Shown one piece after another: positions 1-10,800 of a DNA stretch of 64,000 nucleotides. The DNA comes from Datura wrightii (taxonomy: Eukaryota > Streptophyta > Magnoliopsida > Solanales > Solanaceae), in the NCBI GenBank assembly GCA_035772735.1, contig JASDFA010000001.1:55815001-55879000 (forward strand), given 5' to 3'. Under the pieces are notes generated by a model, which was not told where the DNA came from, did not search any database, and saw only the letters and a list, made by a program, of their open reading frames with translations. A program made the translations under genes and the position numbers. Position 1 is the first letter of the stretch. Each line of letters begins with the position of its first letter.

Positions 1-1640
1 CACCCTCAAATTAAGACTTTTTCATGTCCTCAGGCAAGCAAAACAAAATTATAATGTGATGCTTAACTAGAAAGTAAACTGGAAGACCTACAACCAACAT
101 AACCAAAATATGCACAGAAACCACAATTAGCTTTTGACACCTTTTTCATGCAAACCAAATCGGCTATGCGCTCATGAAACTACAACTCATGATATACAGG
201 GATCAAGATATGGCATCTAATATTCAGCAGGGAATCAAGTTATCACTAGTGCTACTCCTACAAATAATTGGCAGAATATAATACAAACCAAGTACTATCA
301 CAGCAAATAAAGTCCCCAAAACTCACAAATATATATAAATATGAAACTTAGGACTGAACAAGACTCTCACTCTCAAAATGAAGTTCCAAATATTGCACAT
401 CAGATACTATAGGCTTGCCTTTATTTTCTCTACTTTGACTTTTCAGAAAGTTATGCTTAGATCACTACTGGACATTTCTTGGCTTGTAATGTAGGTTTCG
501 GGCTGGGTATGGTAAATGTAGATTTTAGTGAAAAAACCTTCTTTGGAATACATACTTGGCTTCATTTGCACTTATTATCAATTTTTTCACTTTTCCTCCC
601 TTTTGTCCCTTTTCAAATGCAATGTCTAAGGGTGATGTATTTTTCTCATCTTTTTTTTCATCTCTGTTTCATTTTCTTTTCTTTTTTTCTTTTCATTTAA
701 ACTTTTCTTTTATTCATTTATCTTTTTACACCAAACCCCACTTTTCTTTTCTTTTCTTTTCTTTCTTTTCCACCTCTTCACATTTTATGCACCTCTACTA
801 TAACCACCCTCAACTTAGGTGTTATACCTTAGTCGTGGTTCACAATGTCCAAGGAGGGACCAGGGCCAAACAGGTTCATTATAAATAATGAGAAAGGAGA
901 ATAGGTAACGAAAGAAAAATGGTCAATTTTAGGCTTAAAGTCAGGATCAAGGGATTTTTTTTATTTGGTTGCGTCATTTAAGCTAATGTGGCTAAAATAT
1001 AAAATAGCATATGATCCTTTCCTAACCAACTATCCTACAACCCATGTACAGACCAACAAGGCAAGTTCTAGATCCTCAATGCAGTATTGAACGGACTATA
1101 CATCCTCACTCACTCACGGTACAGGTTTGCATTAATTCTATTATCCAGTTCATGCATAGCTCAACTATAATTACACATTCTAATAGACTAAATTCTATAC
1201 AAAAATCCACAGAAATCATGCATTGCAGTCAACATACACTGCTAGACAACGAAAAGTTTTCAGGCAGGGTCATTTTTTTTCAACATTTCAAAACATGTGT
1301 ACATTTATTGGCTTCATAGTACTCCTAACTACTTCTAGCTAAACAAAACACAAAAAAAATCCTAAACATGCCAATTCTACTAGATAGAATGTCCTAGGTA
1401 AAAGAAACATGGCAACAAAAACCCTCAGACGAAAGTCGAACATCCCAAAAAATACGAGTACACCCCTCCTTTTTCAAAAGCATGCTTTGTCCCCGAATCA
1501 TAAAACGTAAGAACAAGGAAAAGGGAAATACATGTAGTGCTCTAAGCGCTCTGTTCAGCTACTCATACTTCACCAACCATTCGTGGGTTGCCTCACATAC
1601 ATCGTCTGATTTAACATCGCATCGCAACATCATTCCTTTT
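1..1640 (-). other. H0 3' non-coding region
   Basis: No credible gene. Read on the minus strand this matches the 3' non-coding region of the other Athila-like elements. It has a pyrimidine-rich tract at about 626-775 (purine-rich in element sense), an aggcttgccttta block at 411-423 and a caaggcaagttctaga block near 1060. The segment around 800-880 parallels 56380-56460 of element Z. A worn copy of the post-pol hairpin (cgtgggttgcctcac) lies at 1582-1596. Open frames at 479-888 are low-complexity Phe/Ser translations of the pyrimidine tract. Confidence 0.6.
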
Positions 1641-1645
1641 TCTAT

Positions 1646-1867
1646 TTAGGCCTCATCAAGATACGCCGATTCGATCGCTCTTACCTCCTCGGCATTTCCC
1701 ATATACAGCTTCAGTCTTTGCCCATTCACCTTGAACCTCTTACTATCCTTGCTTTTATGTTCTACAGCAGTACAAGGGGACACATTTACCACTCGATACG
1801 ATCCCATCAATCTAGAGTTTAATTTACCTAGATGCAAATGGAGCCTCGAGTTAAATAGGAGTATCAA
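1646..1867 (-). pseudogene. H0 integrase C-terminal tail
   Basis: A 73-codon minus-strand piece reads like the end of an Athila integrase. It starts with a 'LLFNSRL' stretch, then KLNSRLMGSYRV, and ends with a FKVNGQRLK motif. The matching part of A2 is 28780-28950 (FN, stop, RLKLFPGKL, then SGPFEVVRMTPHGAVEL). It is the last coding part of H0 and is separated from the integrase core by frame breaks around 1870-2250. Confidence 0.7.
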
Positions 1868-2250
1868 GTCACCAGTATTGAACTTTATTTTTGTAATCTT
1901 TCAGTCATGATAGATATTCATTCTCTCTTTATAGATAGTTGCACTCTCATAAGCTTGGAGTCAGAACACATCCATCTCATTCAACAGATCTAACCTCAAT
2001 TTGCCTGCTTCATTCCAGTCTAAGTTCAACTTTTTCAGTGCCCATAGTGCCTTATGTTCCAGCTCCACTGGCAGATGACATGACTTGCTATAGACAAGAT
2101 GATATGGTAATGATCCAATAGGGGCCTTGTAAGCTGTTAGATATGCCTAAAGTGCATCATCAAGCTTCCTAGACCAGTCTGTCCAGTTGGTGTTCACTAT
2201 TTTAGCAAAAATCGTCTTGATCTCCCAGTTGGAAACTTTCACTTGTCCAC

Positions 2251-2700
2251 TTAACTAAGGATGGTAAGGTAACCCACCTTATGTTTCACACCATATTTCT
2301 CAAGAAACATTCTGAAAAGACGATTACAAAAGTGTGAACCACCGTTGCTGATGATGGCTTTAGGGGTATCGAATCTCGCAAATATATGCTTCCACAGAAA
2401 TGTTGTGACACTTTTCCCTTTATTGTTAGGGAGTGCAATGGCTTCCACCCATTTTGAAACATAATCCTCCACTACAAAGATATACTTTACCTTGTAGGAG
2501 CTCACAAAGGGACCTAAGAAAACAATAAACCATACATCAAACATTTATACTTCCATTGAGGTCAATGGGAGCTCATGCTTGTGAGTGATGTCGTCTTATC
2601 TTTGGCATTGATCACAGGCTTTGGAAAAATCATATGCATCCTGGTGGATGGTTGGCCCAATAGTAACTGCACTGCAAAATTTTGCGTGCAGTTTGAATAC
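2251..2700 (-). pseudogene. H0 integrase core and zinc-binding remnant
   Basis: The minus-strand frame 2251-2544 shows the DDE integrase core: FVVEDYVSKWVEAIALP, then TPKAIISNGGSHF, where the second catalytic Asp (ISDGG in A2) is Asn. The first catalytic site (GIDLMGP in A2) reads WFIVFLGPF, so the Asp is also lost. Just upstream in coding sense (about 2550-2700) the CDQCQR half of the HHCC zinc-binding region can be read, separated by a stop. Two of three catalytic positions are gone, so the protein would be inactive. Confidence 0.8.
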
Positions 2701-3019
2701 CGCTGTAATGATCCCCAACTGGAGATGAGTGGCGTGCCTCAAGTATACTAAACATCTCAAACTCCAGCACACACCTCTAAATTAACCCATCTGCACAAAT
2801 ACAAAACAAATAAGTTTCATCCCAATAATACCTCCGAGTGGCAAATAAGAACTTCTTCCTTTGCGGCGAAGTTAAATCAGTTGGGATCATAACACTCACA
2901 AAATAATTTGCATTGTAGGAAAACCAAGGGATCAAATCCTGAGATGCAGCCAACACCTACTCATCTATAAAGATATCAGCAATGTCCATCTCATATTTTA
3001 TCCTCTCCTCTGCATCCAA
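2701..3019 (-). pseudogene. H0 RNase H to integrase linker, decayed
   Basis: This stretch lies between RNase H and the integrase zinc-binding region in the minus-strand polyprotein. No frame stays open. By position it should hold the linker and start of the HHCC module. Nothing else is recognisable. Confidence 0.4.
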
Positions 3020-3241
3020 TCAGGATAAATGGTTAGCCACCTTATTCTCAATACCCTTTTGATCTTTTACCTCAAACTCAAATTCATGTAAGAGAAATAC
3101 CCATTGGATCAACCTCGGTTTAGCATCTTTCATAGACATTAGATACCACAATGCTGCATGTTCTGTGTGGACAATCACCCTAGTTCTGAGCAAGTATGCC
3201 CGAAACTTTTTGAATGCAAAGAACACTACTAGGTCCATCAA
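3020..3241 (-). pseudogene. H0 RNase H remnant
   Basis: A 73-codon minus-strand frame matches the second half of the Ty3/gypsy RNase H of A2 (27420-27630). Landmarks are FAFKKFRAYLL, a VIVHTEHAALWYL stretch where A2 has VVVYTDHPAIRYL (the Asp-His pair is Glu-His here), and KGIENKVANHLS at the end. The N-terminal half with the first catalytic Asp and Glu is missing because of the deletion that also removed most of RT. Confidence 0.8.
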
Positions 3242-3244
3242 CTA

Positions 3245-3600
3245 ACCTTCAAGAAAGCTGTACCATCCTCTACCTGCCAACCTGTCAAGCATCTGATCCA
3301 TGAAGGGCATCAGGAAGTAGTCCTTTTGGGTCAAATGGTTAAGCTTCTGGTAGTCCATATAAACTCGCTGACCTGTAACCGAGCTCATTGGTATTAGCTC
3401 ATTTTTCTCGTTTGGCACGACCGTGATCCCTCATTTGTTTTGTACACACTGTATCGGGCTCACCCACTTACTACCAGTAATGGGGTAAACTACAATAGCA
3501 TCGAGCCATTTAATAATCTCTTTCTTCACCACCTCTTGCATCGGTGTGTATAGTCGTCTCTGATGCTCTATTCTGGGTACACAGATTGGGTCAAGCTAAA
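3245..3600 (-). pseudogene. H0 reverse transcriptase, N-terminal part with internal deletion
   Basis: Reading the minus strand in pieces gives the start of an Athila RT: a KKEIIKWLDA stretch, WVSPIQCV, VVPNEKNELIP, then MDYQKLN and MDQMLDRLAG. It then passes directly to the RNase H piece at 3241. The palm region with the YxDD-type catalytic motif is absent, so roughly 700 bp were deleted compared with A2 (26340-27420). Several stops and frame changes are present. Confidence 0.7.
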
Positions 3601-3955
3601 TTTTTGTTGGTGCAAATGCCGTGGGAATACCGATGATGTCAGTAATAGTCCACCCAATTGCCTTTTTGTGTCTTTTCAATTCTGGTACCAAGGCCTCCAC
3701 TTGCCATTCTTCAAGGTCTGATGCTTTGATAACTTGAAAGGTGTTGTTCTCTCCCAAAAAGGAATATTTCAAATGTGGGGGTAGAGCTTTAACTTCAAGG
3801 ACTGGCAGTATCTCTACTGATGGTTTTGTTGGGTGGGTCTCCCTATTCTTTAAATCAACGTCCAACTTCTTTGGCGTGAAGTCATAGGACCCCATTCCCT
3901 CCAGGGCATTGACCATCTCTATATATCCCTGCACATTATTCCCCTCATAATTCAT
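3596..3955 (-). pseudogene. H0 protease to RT linker
   Basis: A 119-codon minus-strand frame. Its centre, LPPHLKYSFLGENNTFQVI, matches the linker before RT in A2 (about 26110-26170, LPPHLKYIFLGEGKTLPVI). It is followed by LKRHKKAIGWTITDIIGI, parallel to A2's RKRKKAMGWQMSNIQGI. This segment tethers protease to RT in Athila polyproteins and has no catalytic residues. The protease and gag that should precede it (above 3960) are not readable. Confidence 0.8.
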
Positions 3956-4151
3956 TAAGACTGTCGCCAGTGCCTCAACATTCAGTTATGCAACTGGCAG
4001 CCCATTGTCCTCCATCATAGTTGTCACGACGGTTGATCTAGTGTTAAGGTGTCCCTGTAGTAGCCTAAATAGAACAAAAACAAATAAAAAATGTAAACTA
4101 GGTAACAATTAATATTTAAACGCAAGCAATTACTATAATATTAAGTCGTAT

Positions 4152-4169
4152 TCCCCGGCAACTTCACCA
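4152..4169 (-). promoter_or_regulatory. H0 primer binding site, Asp-tRNA-like
   Basis: The plus strand reads tccccggcaacttcacca, the reverse complement of a decayed TGGCGCCGTTGCCGGGGA. The last eleven bases match and the first part has drifted. The likely LTR edge is the TG at 4181, leaving a short spacer. Confidence 0.65.
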
Positions 4170-4180
4170 CTTTTTTATAA

Positions 4181-4280
4181 TGCTTAAACTCATACTCCTG
4201 TAGAAGTATGATGCAGACATTCTCAATAAAGGAACCCAACTATGACGGGGTCGGTTGATGTCGCCCAAGAGAACGCAAGT
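4181..4280 (-). repeat. H0 LTR, left piece
   Basis: These 100 bp begin tgcttaaactc and align by eye with the reverse complement of the Z LTR tip (54850-54953): shared order of gaagtatga, a cttctcaata-like block, acccaacta and a ggggtcg block. The piece is cut at 4280 by D1. The flank caagt (4276-4280) pairs loosely with taagc at 63088-63092 as a worn target duplication. Confidence 0.55.
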
Positions 4281-5845
4281 TGTAACACCTCGAAAACTCT
4301 AAGATCAGATCTGAGGGTTGAAACGGAGAAAAATAGGATTTTCTACACCAGGTCATAGGACAAGTTGTCCAGTGACCCGTGAGGTGCACCATGAGTTGTT
4401 AAGTGGAATGGTGGACTTGATTGAATTTTTGGATTTGGGGCTAACCATGACTGAGGCCATGAGTCACGGTCAAGAGACTCATGGCTTGAGGATGGCATGA
4501 AATGGAAAATTGAGGCAGTGTTGGGCACGACTTAGTCACCACGAGTAGTGGTGTCCCTCATGGTGACCCTTAGAGGTATGATTTCAGTGTTGGCCACAAG
4601 AAGTAGACCACTAGTCGCAGTGTTGAGGACGAATCATCCAGTCCCTCGTTGGGACTGACAGTGTATTTTTCCCTGCAATATTATTAAGGGCTTTTTCGTA
4701 ATTCCTAAGTTTCTAATGCCTAAACTACATCATTTTTACACTCAGTTAGGATTGTTTCAAGATGGTTTATCTCATTCTAAATAACTCCTCTCCATGCGTG
4801 CAAGACTAGAAGGTTCCGAGGGTTTATCAAGGCTAAAATCCATCAATTCTCATTCAATTTCCTTTAGGCACTCAAGGACGTGTAAGATCAACTTACCCAG
4901 GTATGTGAGTTTACGAATGAGAATTCCTTTCATTCTTCTGCTCAAAGTTCTTCTCCGTTCAATCAATCTCAATTCTAGATTTAAGTTTCATGATCTTTGG
5001 GGTTTACCCCAATTCTTGTGAAATCCTCTATGACCTATCTATCGGTCAATTCCATTCATGTATCAAATCATGTTTTATTATCTATGGGTAGAATTTATAA
5101 TTATTTTTGATTTTAAATGTATGCTTTCCAATTTAATTGAGTTATGCCCAAGTATGCAGGCTTCATGAAGAGTCAAATTATGATTCTTTTATGAATTTGA
5201 TCTTATCAAGTCTAAATTATGATTTACGATTTATGTTATGACTTCTATTCAAGTATTCATCATGGATTTAAGATTATCAAGTATATACATGTTTTACAAG
5301 TATGCATGAATTTCATTATTTATGAATTTGTGACTATTGGCCAACTCGTGGGCCCTTATTCATGGCAAATCATGCATTTCAAGTATGATCAAGTATGTTA
5401 TGTTGTAAGTGTCCATGAACTTTATGAATGATTTATGATTATGATATGAGCTTCATGTGCATGTTTTTGGGAGTAGTGTCTAGCACCGAGTAAACCCGGC
5501 GTAAAGGTAAACCTCGTGCTCTCAGAACTACGTTCCTCCATAGGTTTATATATGCGAATGTTAATGTTATTGGATCCCCGTGATATCACATTATGCACAT
5601 CCCTTGCTTGGAATGCCTGGGACGGCTCTGCCCCCTTAAGCGAGATAGTTGGGGCATCATGTAAGCTCTATCATGATGATGTCGGTTATAATGAGTCTTC
5701 CCATTGTTCCTCATGACGTATTCGTTGTCATGTTATGTTACCTTGGTTCAAGTTATGTTTTATAAAGTTTTCTCTTATGATTATGATTATGACTGGTTTA
5801 CTAATGGTTTGAAAACCTTGAGCCCTTATATTTACATTATGATAT
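4281..5845 (+). repeat. D1 5' LTR, left arm
   Basis: Starts tgtaacacctcgaaaactc and parallels 41267-42880 of the 3' LTR throughout (for example aagatcagat, gtgacccgtgaggtgcacca, and catgcaagactagaag). It is interrupted at 5845 by N1. Open frames inside (4318-4528, 4794-5021, 5219-5901) are chance frames in LTR DNA. Confidence 0.85.
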
Positions 5846-8193
5846 TGTTATACCTCGGAAGTCCAAAGATCGGACCGAGAGTTGAAATGAGAAAAATGTA
5901 ATAGTAATGTTGCAGACTCAGGATAAGTCATGGGACGACTCATGAGCACAGCCCACGAGTCATCGGGTGACTCGTGCCGAGGCCTGGGAGGAGTTTGGGA
6001 TGTTGGAAGAAAGAGGGTCCCCACGGGTATGGAAATGATTCATGCTCTGACCCCACGAATCGTTAGGTCAAACGTGGGGTGGGCAGAATGAAAAGAGAAG
6101 AGAGAAGGAAAGTGCACTCAATGACTGGTGACTACGAGTCACAGTCACCCTAATGAGACATTAGGTTATCTATTACGAACCCAGGAGATCAGACAAGTAG
6201 TGTACTTGACAAGCTAGGTGACGAGTCGTTGCCTTGGACCACGAGTCATTGGGTCATCCATTAGGACCACCTGACCAGTAATTTCCTGCGAATTTAGTAA
6301 GGGCCTTTTCGTAATTCCTAAGTTCCTAAAGCCTATACTATGTCGTTTAAGGTTCGTTTTAGTGGGTTTTAAGAGGGGAAAACCTATTCTAAGTTATTTT
6401 CTTCAATGCATACAAGCTTAAGAGGTTGAAGAGGTGATCCAGAGCAATTCTTAAAGGTTTTCATTCAAATCTCTCTTGGGCAATCAGAGAAGTGGTAGAA
6501 TTAATCCCTTCCAGGTATATAGGGTTATGAGTGGGTGTCTTCTTCCACATTCATGCCCAATTTCTATCTAAATATGAGAATTTTCTATGATCAAGTATGG
6601 GGTTTCTACCCAAATGCTTGAATCTTCAATTTCTTTACATGGGTATGGATTGATTATGATTTTATTATGAAATTGTGAAGCATGGAATGATTTTATACTA
6701 ATTTCAACTAAAATTATATCTCTAGCTTTATGAATGTTGAAGCCCATTGATGATATGATCATGAAAAGTGAGATTTTCGAAGCATATGTGAAACTGATGA
6801 GATATTATGATGAAAAGCATGATTTGAAGCTACCCATGTCTATAATAATGTTTTTGATTAGAATTGTGTATTTCTAAGTATGATAAAGCTTTGGGAAACA
6901 CCCACATGTTATGTTTAAATGATGATTTTCCCGAAGTAAGATTACCACATTATTTTGGAGCAAAGACTCCCAAATTTTACCTTGTAGTTTGTGGTGTGTT
7001 TTGAGTTAAGTCTTCCGATGCACAGCTTACCATATGGATTTGGAGCAAAGGCTCCCAAGTATGTATTCATCTTGTGGTATGTTTTCAACTAAAGCTTCTC
7101 ATAAGCATGATTTCGTATTTGAGATGTATTGATCATTGAGCTTCGTTAATAGACGATGTTGATCTTCGTTATATATAATGTAGACCATTGCATGTTTTGG
7201 GAGAAGAGTCTAGTAGTGAGCGGGCTAAGGATCGATCACCCTATGCCCCAGAACTACGCGCCAACGTAGGTTGATATTATTATATTAATTGGACATCCCT
7301 TGGGAGCTATCCCTATCCCGAATAGACCATGAGCTTGATATCGATAACATGGAAGTGTCCTTACCCCTGGAAAGGTTTTGGATGGCTCTGCCCACTTGAG
7401 TGTAATAGTCGGGACCACGTAAGCTCTATCGTGGTATGTCGGTTAAGTGACGAGTCTCCTATTGTCTGTATGATTCAGATTTGCATATTCATTACTCATG
7501 GTTATTATCTTATACATATATGTTCTAAAATCAAGGTTTGACTCAATGTTCAACTTTTATATAATTGTCATGTCTCAGCTTTGAGTCATTTGAGTTAGTG
7601 GGATGTTATAAAGTATGTATTGTCTTGTTATCGAAAGATCATGATTTCAGAAAGAATGCATGCAAGCCCTACTATTAGTTAATGATGTTTATATTTCTAC
7701 TATTTTGTTGTCCTAAACTGATTTTTTTTCTTACATTAGCGGTTTTACTTACCTTGAATACTCGGTACATTTCACGTACTGACCGCATACTTTCTATGAT
7801 GTATCTTTTCATGATACATGACCCAGCTCTCAGGTTCAGCCCGACTCTTAGATAGCTTATCGGAGTTAACATTTTCTTGTTGGTGAGTCCTCATCTTTTG
7901 AGGACTAGACTATCCATCTTTTCTTTATGTATTTCAGTTTTCAGCTTGTTGAGTTAGTTGGGGTCTTGTCCCATTATCTCATCATGTTTAGAGGCTATTC
8001 AGACATATGTATGCATTCAACATCGGATTTTATATTCGTATGTTATATTTAAGTTTGACTTCCGCTATGATGGTATTGATGGTTATTCAGTTCTTAATTG
8101 AGTTAGATGTATGCTTATGCCATGGGTCGACTTGGGGTCTCTCGGGGCTGCTTGTCCCGTGTCGCCATCTGGGTCTCCGTTCAGGTCGTCATA
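5846..8193 (+). repeat. N1 5' LTR
   Basis: Begins tgttatacctcgg and ends gtcata (worn form of gtgaca) just before the primer site. It matches 12465-14793 along its whole length with scattered differences. It contains one exact acgagtcgt palindrome at 6221-6229 and the gtatcrtttcatgatacagg-like block near 7800, common to Del LTRs here. Confidence 0.9.
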
Positions 8194-8197
8194 AACT

Positions 8198-8210
8198 TGG
8201 TATCAGAGCC
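8198..8210 (+). promoter_or_regulatory. N1 primer binding site, initiator Met tRNA
   Basis: tggtatcagagcc lies four bases after the LTR end. This is the usual complement to the 3' end of plant initiator Met tRNA and is where minus-strand cDNA synthesis would start. Confidence 0.9.
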
Positions 8211-8269
8211 ATAGGTTTGAAGTGTCCTAGGGCGTCTGAAAGCTGCATCTTTATTGGGGTGGATGTTTA

Positions 8270-8851
8270 TTTTGATGAATTAATACCTTTGTCAGGCTTG
8301 TTTTGTAATTATTTTAACTTTTGACTCTCTTCGAGCTTGATCTTTCTGATATTATGATGTGAGCTGTCATGATGCCGGGTTGGTTTACATGCCTATTATA
8401 TTACTAGTTGTGCCTTGCTATCTTCTTTGTAGATAATAGTTAGTTGAATAATCTCCAACAATTTTTTTATATCACGATTCTTTTCTAAGGAGCAAAATTT
8501 TTCTTGTCTTGATTTTTGTGTCAAACTGGGTGACATTTCCAGATGATTGATTGAGAGATGACTTTCTTAAGGAAAAAATGCCAAGTTCTAGTTTATTATT
8601 TTGACTCCTTGTTGCACTTGTCTTCAGCGGCACCGCCAAAAACTTTTCTTGCCAAAGAAATTTTAAAAAAAATCGAGAGAAGATTAACAAATGAAGTTAA
8701 AAAGCATTATCTTGTAAAGATGCCTACATTCTTTGTTTTACTTTTTAATTTACAAAAAAAATTATGTGAAACTCAGATAATTTGTCAAAAGTCAGGCATT
8801 TCAATTAATTTTGGGAATAGCTATACTCCTTGGAATTATGATTCCTTCTGA
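8270..8851 (+). other. unexplained segment in N1 leader, small ORF 8558-8851
   Basis: After a short leader the sequence stops resembling any other Del copy in the window. It resumes likeness at about 8852 in an LTR remnant. The segment holds a 97-codon frame (ATG 8558) with a Lys-rich middle (LKKIERRLTNEVKKHYLVK) and no motif I recognise. An opposite-strand frame (8472-8690) overlaps it. It may be part of another insertion or a captured fragment. I cannot assign a function and the ORF may be chance. Confidence 0.3.
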
Positions 8852-9433
8852 TTGTGATCGTCCTCTACCTGGCAAGGTTTTGGATGGCTCTACCGACTTG
8901 AGTGAGATAATTGGGCATCAAGCGCTCATTCATAATGGTGCCGGTTATAAGAAACTCCCCTGCTAATGTTGTTTCACTCAGCTATATTACATGTTGTACA
9001 TTCCATGTACTTATGCCCCTTTAGCAATGCATCATTTTATGATGCAGACTCAGGTAGACAAGCACAATAAGGGATGCTTCGTTAGGACTTCACTTCATCT
9101 AGCTATTTTGTGAGGCCTCCTACATTCATAGTTCTGATCGAGTCATTTATTTATTGAGCTTGAGGTAGTCATGGGAGCTTTGTCCCGACACCTATCTTCA
9201 ATTTTAGAGGCTTCATAGATAGAGTTAGATGTTGGGTCAATAATGTTACATTCTAAAATTTCTTTCACTTACAGAATAAATTCTCTTTTTATTATATTGA
9301 GCTCACTATGTATCAGCTTCGACATTGTTTATTGAGATCTAAAATGATAGTAAGCAAGGCCAATGATTCGCTTGGATCATGAATGTACTCCAAGTACCAG
9401 TCAACGCCTTGGGTCTAGATTCGGGACGTGAAA
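8852..9433 (+). repeat. internal Del LTR remnant (3' part) inside N1
   Basis: Blocks typical of the 3' half of Del LTRs appear in order: ggcaaggttttggatggctc, cttgagtgagataattggg, a gccggttat block, gatgcagactcagg, and a final gggacgtgaaa in place of gtgaca. A worn primer site follows at 9438. N1 therefore carries a second, older LTR end and primer site downstream of its own. Confidence 0.65.
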
Positions 9434-9437
9434 AATT

Positions 9438-9449
9438 TGGTATCAAATC
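9438..9449 (+). promoter_or_regulatory. worn second primer binding site in N1
   Basis: tggtatcaaatc follows the internal LTR remnant with the same spacing as a true Del primer site (tggtatcagagc). The leader after it (gggtgtctatgaag, then gtgaagcgcgccac) resembles D1's leader near 15360-15410, so this is the native leader of the downstream coding remnant. Confidence 0.65.
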
Positions 9450-9710
9450 TTTAGGTTCTAAAGAGTGCTAGGGTGTCTATGAAGCCACATCTTGTAGTGT
9501 CCTTATCGGTGTGAAGCGCGCCACATCTATAATGAGGAGAGTATGAAGCATTAGGAAATACTTCCCGTCATTCATAGATCATGTGATAAAGTTTGAATCT
9601 ATAAAGGCTTCCTCCTAACTTGCACATTCATGTGTTCCAAAGCGTAATGCCAATTAGAGGAATAAGATGCGCTCTTGAACCATTTCTTCTTGTAGGAGTT
9701 AAGAAAATCT

Positions 9711-10151
9711 ATGATAGAAGAATTAGTGAACTTGAAGCAAGGCACCAAAGGTGTAGAGGAGTATGGTCTCGTGTTCACCCAGTTATTTGGACATGCTCCG
9801 GAGGTGGTGCTAGACTTGAGAGCTAGAATGAGGAAGCAGAACAGGGTGTTCAAGGAATATTTGGACATGTTCATGATTGTGTTCATTAATTACATCCTTA
9901 TATACTCTGGGAGCGAGGAAGAGCACGCCGCTCACTTGAGAGTAGTGCTTCAGACTCTCAAGGACCATCAGTTGTATGCAAAGTTCAACAAGTGTGAGTT
10001 TTGGTTAAACTCCATGGCATTTTTGGGCCATGTGTTATCAAGTAGGGGCATAAGGGTAGATTCTCAAAAAATCAAGGCGATGAAGAAAAGGCCTAGACTG
10101 GTGAACCCATCACATATCAGGAGCTTTTTGGGCTTAACAGGTTACTATTAG
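9711..10151 (+). pseudogene. N1 gag fragment fused in frame to RT by deletion
   Basis: One open frame of 146 codons joins two distant parts of a Del polyprotein. Residues 1-42 are gag (LVNLKQGTKGVEEYGLVFTQL and following), matching D1 gag near 16040-16150. From about residue 46 it is RT: FKEYLDMFMIVF, then FINYILIYS where M1 has FLDDILVYS, so both catalytic Asp residues are replaced. It continues through FLGHVLSSRGIRVDSQKI to FLGLTGYY. Zinc knuckle, protease and most of RT are missing. No activity is expected. Confidence 0.85.
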
Positions 10152-10800
10152 AGATTTGTTGAGGGCTTTTCATCTATTACAGTGCCTTTGGCCAAATTGA
10201 CTCAGAAGAAGGTAAAGTTCCAATTGTCGGAGGCTTATGAGGAAATCTTCCAAGAAGTCAAGCCCCAGTGTTGACCCTACCCGAGGGTACCGATGGTTTT
10301 ATGGTGTATTGTGATGCTGCGAGAATCGGACTTGGGATTTTGTTGATGCAGCATGGGAAAGTGATAGCATATTCCTCAAGATAGTTGAAAGTCCATGAGA
10401 GGAATTACCCGACCCATGACCTTGAGTTGGCTGCAGTGGTATTCATAAGGATGATATGGCGGTATTACTTATATGGGGTCCACGTGGATGTAATCATGGA
10501 CCAGAACAAATTGCAATATGTGTTCACGTAGAAAGATCTCAATCTTCAGCAAAGGAGATGGTTAGAGCAACTAAAGGACTATGACATGAGTGTCCTTTAC
10601 CACCGGGCTAAGGATAATGTAGTAGCGGGCACCCTTAGTAGGCTCTCTATAGAGAGTGTGTCCCATGTGGATGAGGTAAAGAAGAAATTGGTGAAAGATG
10701 TCCATCGACTAACAAGGTCAGGTGTAAGGTTGGTTGACTTGACCGATGGCGGTGTTGTGGTTCATAACGGATCAGAATCATCCCTGGTGACTAGGTGAAA
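10152..10800 (+). pseudogene. N1 RNase H remnant
   Basis: Continues from the RT remnant through a stop at 10149. Readable pieces are a VYCDAARIGLGILLMQHGK stretch holding the first catalytic Asp, HDLELAAVVF with the Glu, and VIMDQNKLQYVF where D1 has FIDHKSLQYMF. The end, open at 10586-10798, is the tether to integrase (MSVLYHRAKDNVVAGTLSRL). Stops and a frame change near 10260 break it. Confidence 0.8.

Larger units (their letters stand above)
1..4280 (-). mobile_element. H0, Athila-like Ty3/gypsy relic, left part
   Basis: Outermost element, read on the minus strand. From right to left it shows a piece of 5' LTR (about 4181-4280), an Asp-tRNA-like primer site (4152-4169), a decayed pol (1646-3955) and a 3' non-coding region (1-1640). 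Its 3' LTR would lie before base 1. The LTR piece is cut at 4280 by element D1 and appears to resume at 63088. The LTR tip and primer-proximal leader resemble those of element Z (53368-58825), so H0 and Z look like one family. Gag is not recognisable and much of RT is gone, so it cannot encode its own mobility. Confidence 0.75.

Noticed and set aside
479..888. Two overlapping Phe/Ser-rich open frames
   Set aside because: They translate a pyrimidine-rich tract that is part of the H0 3' non-coding region; no start context or homolog.
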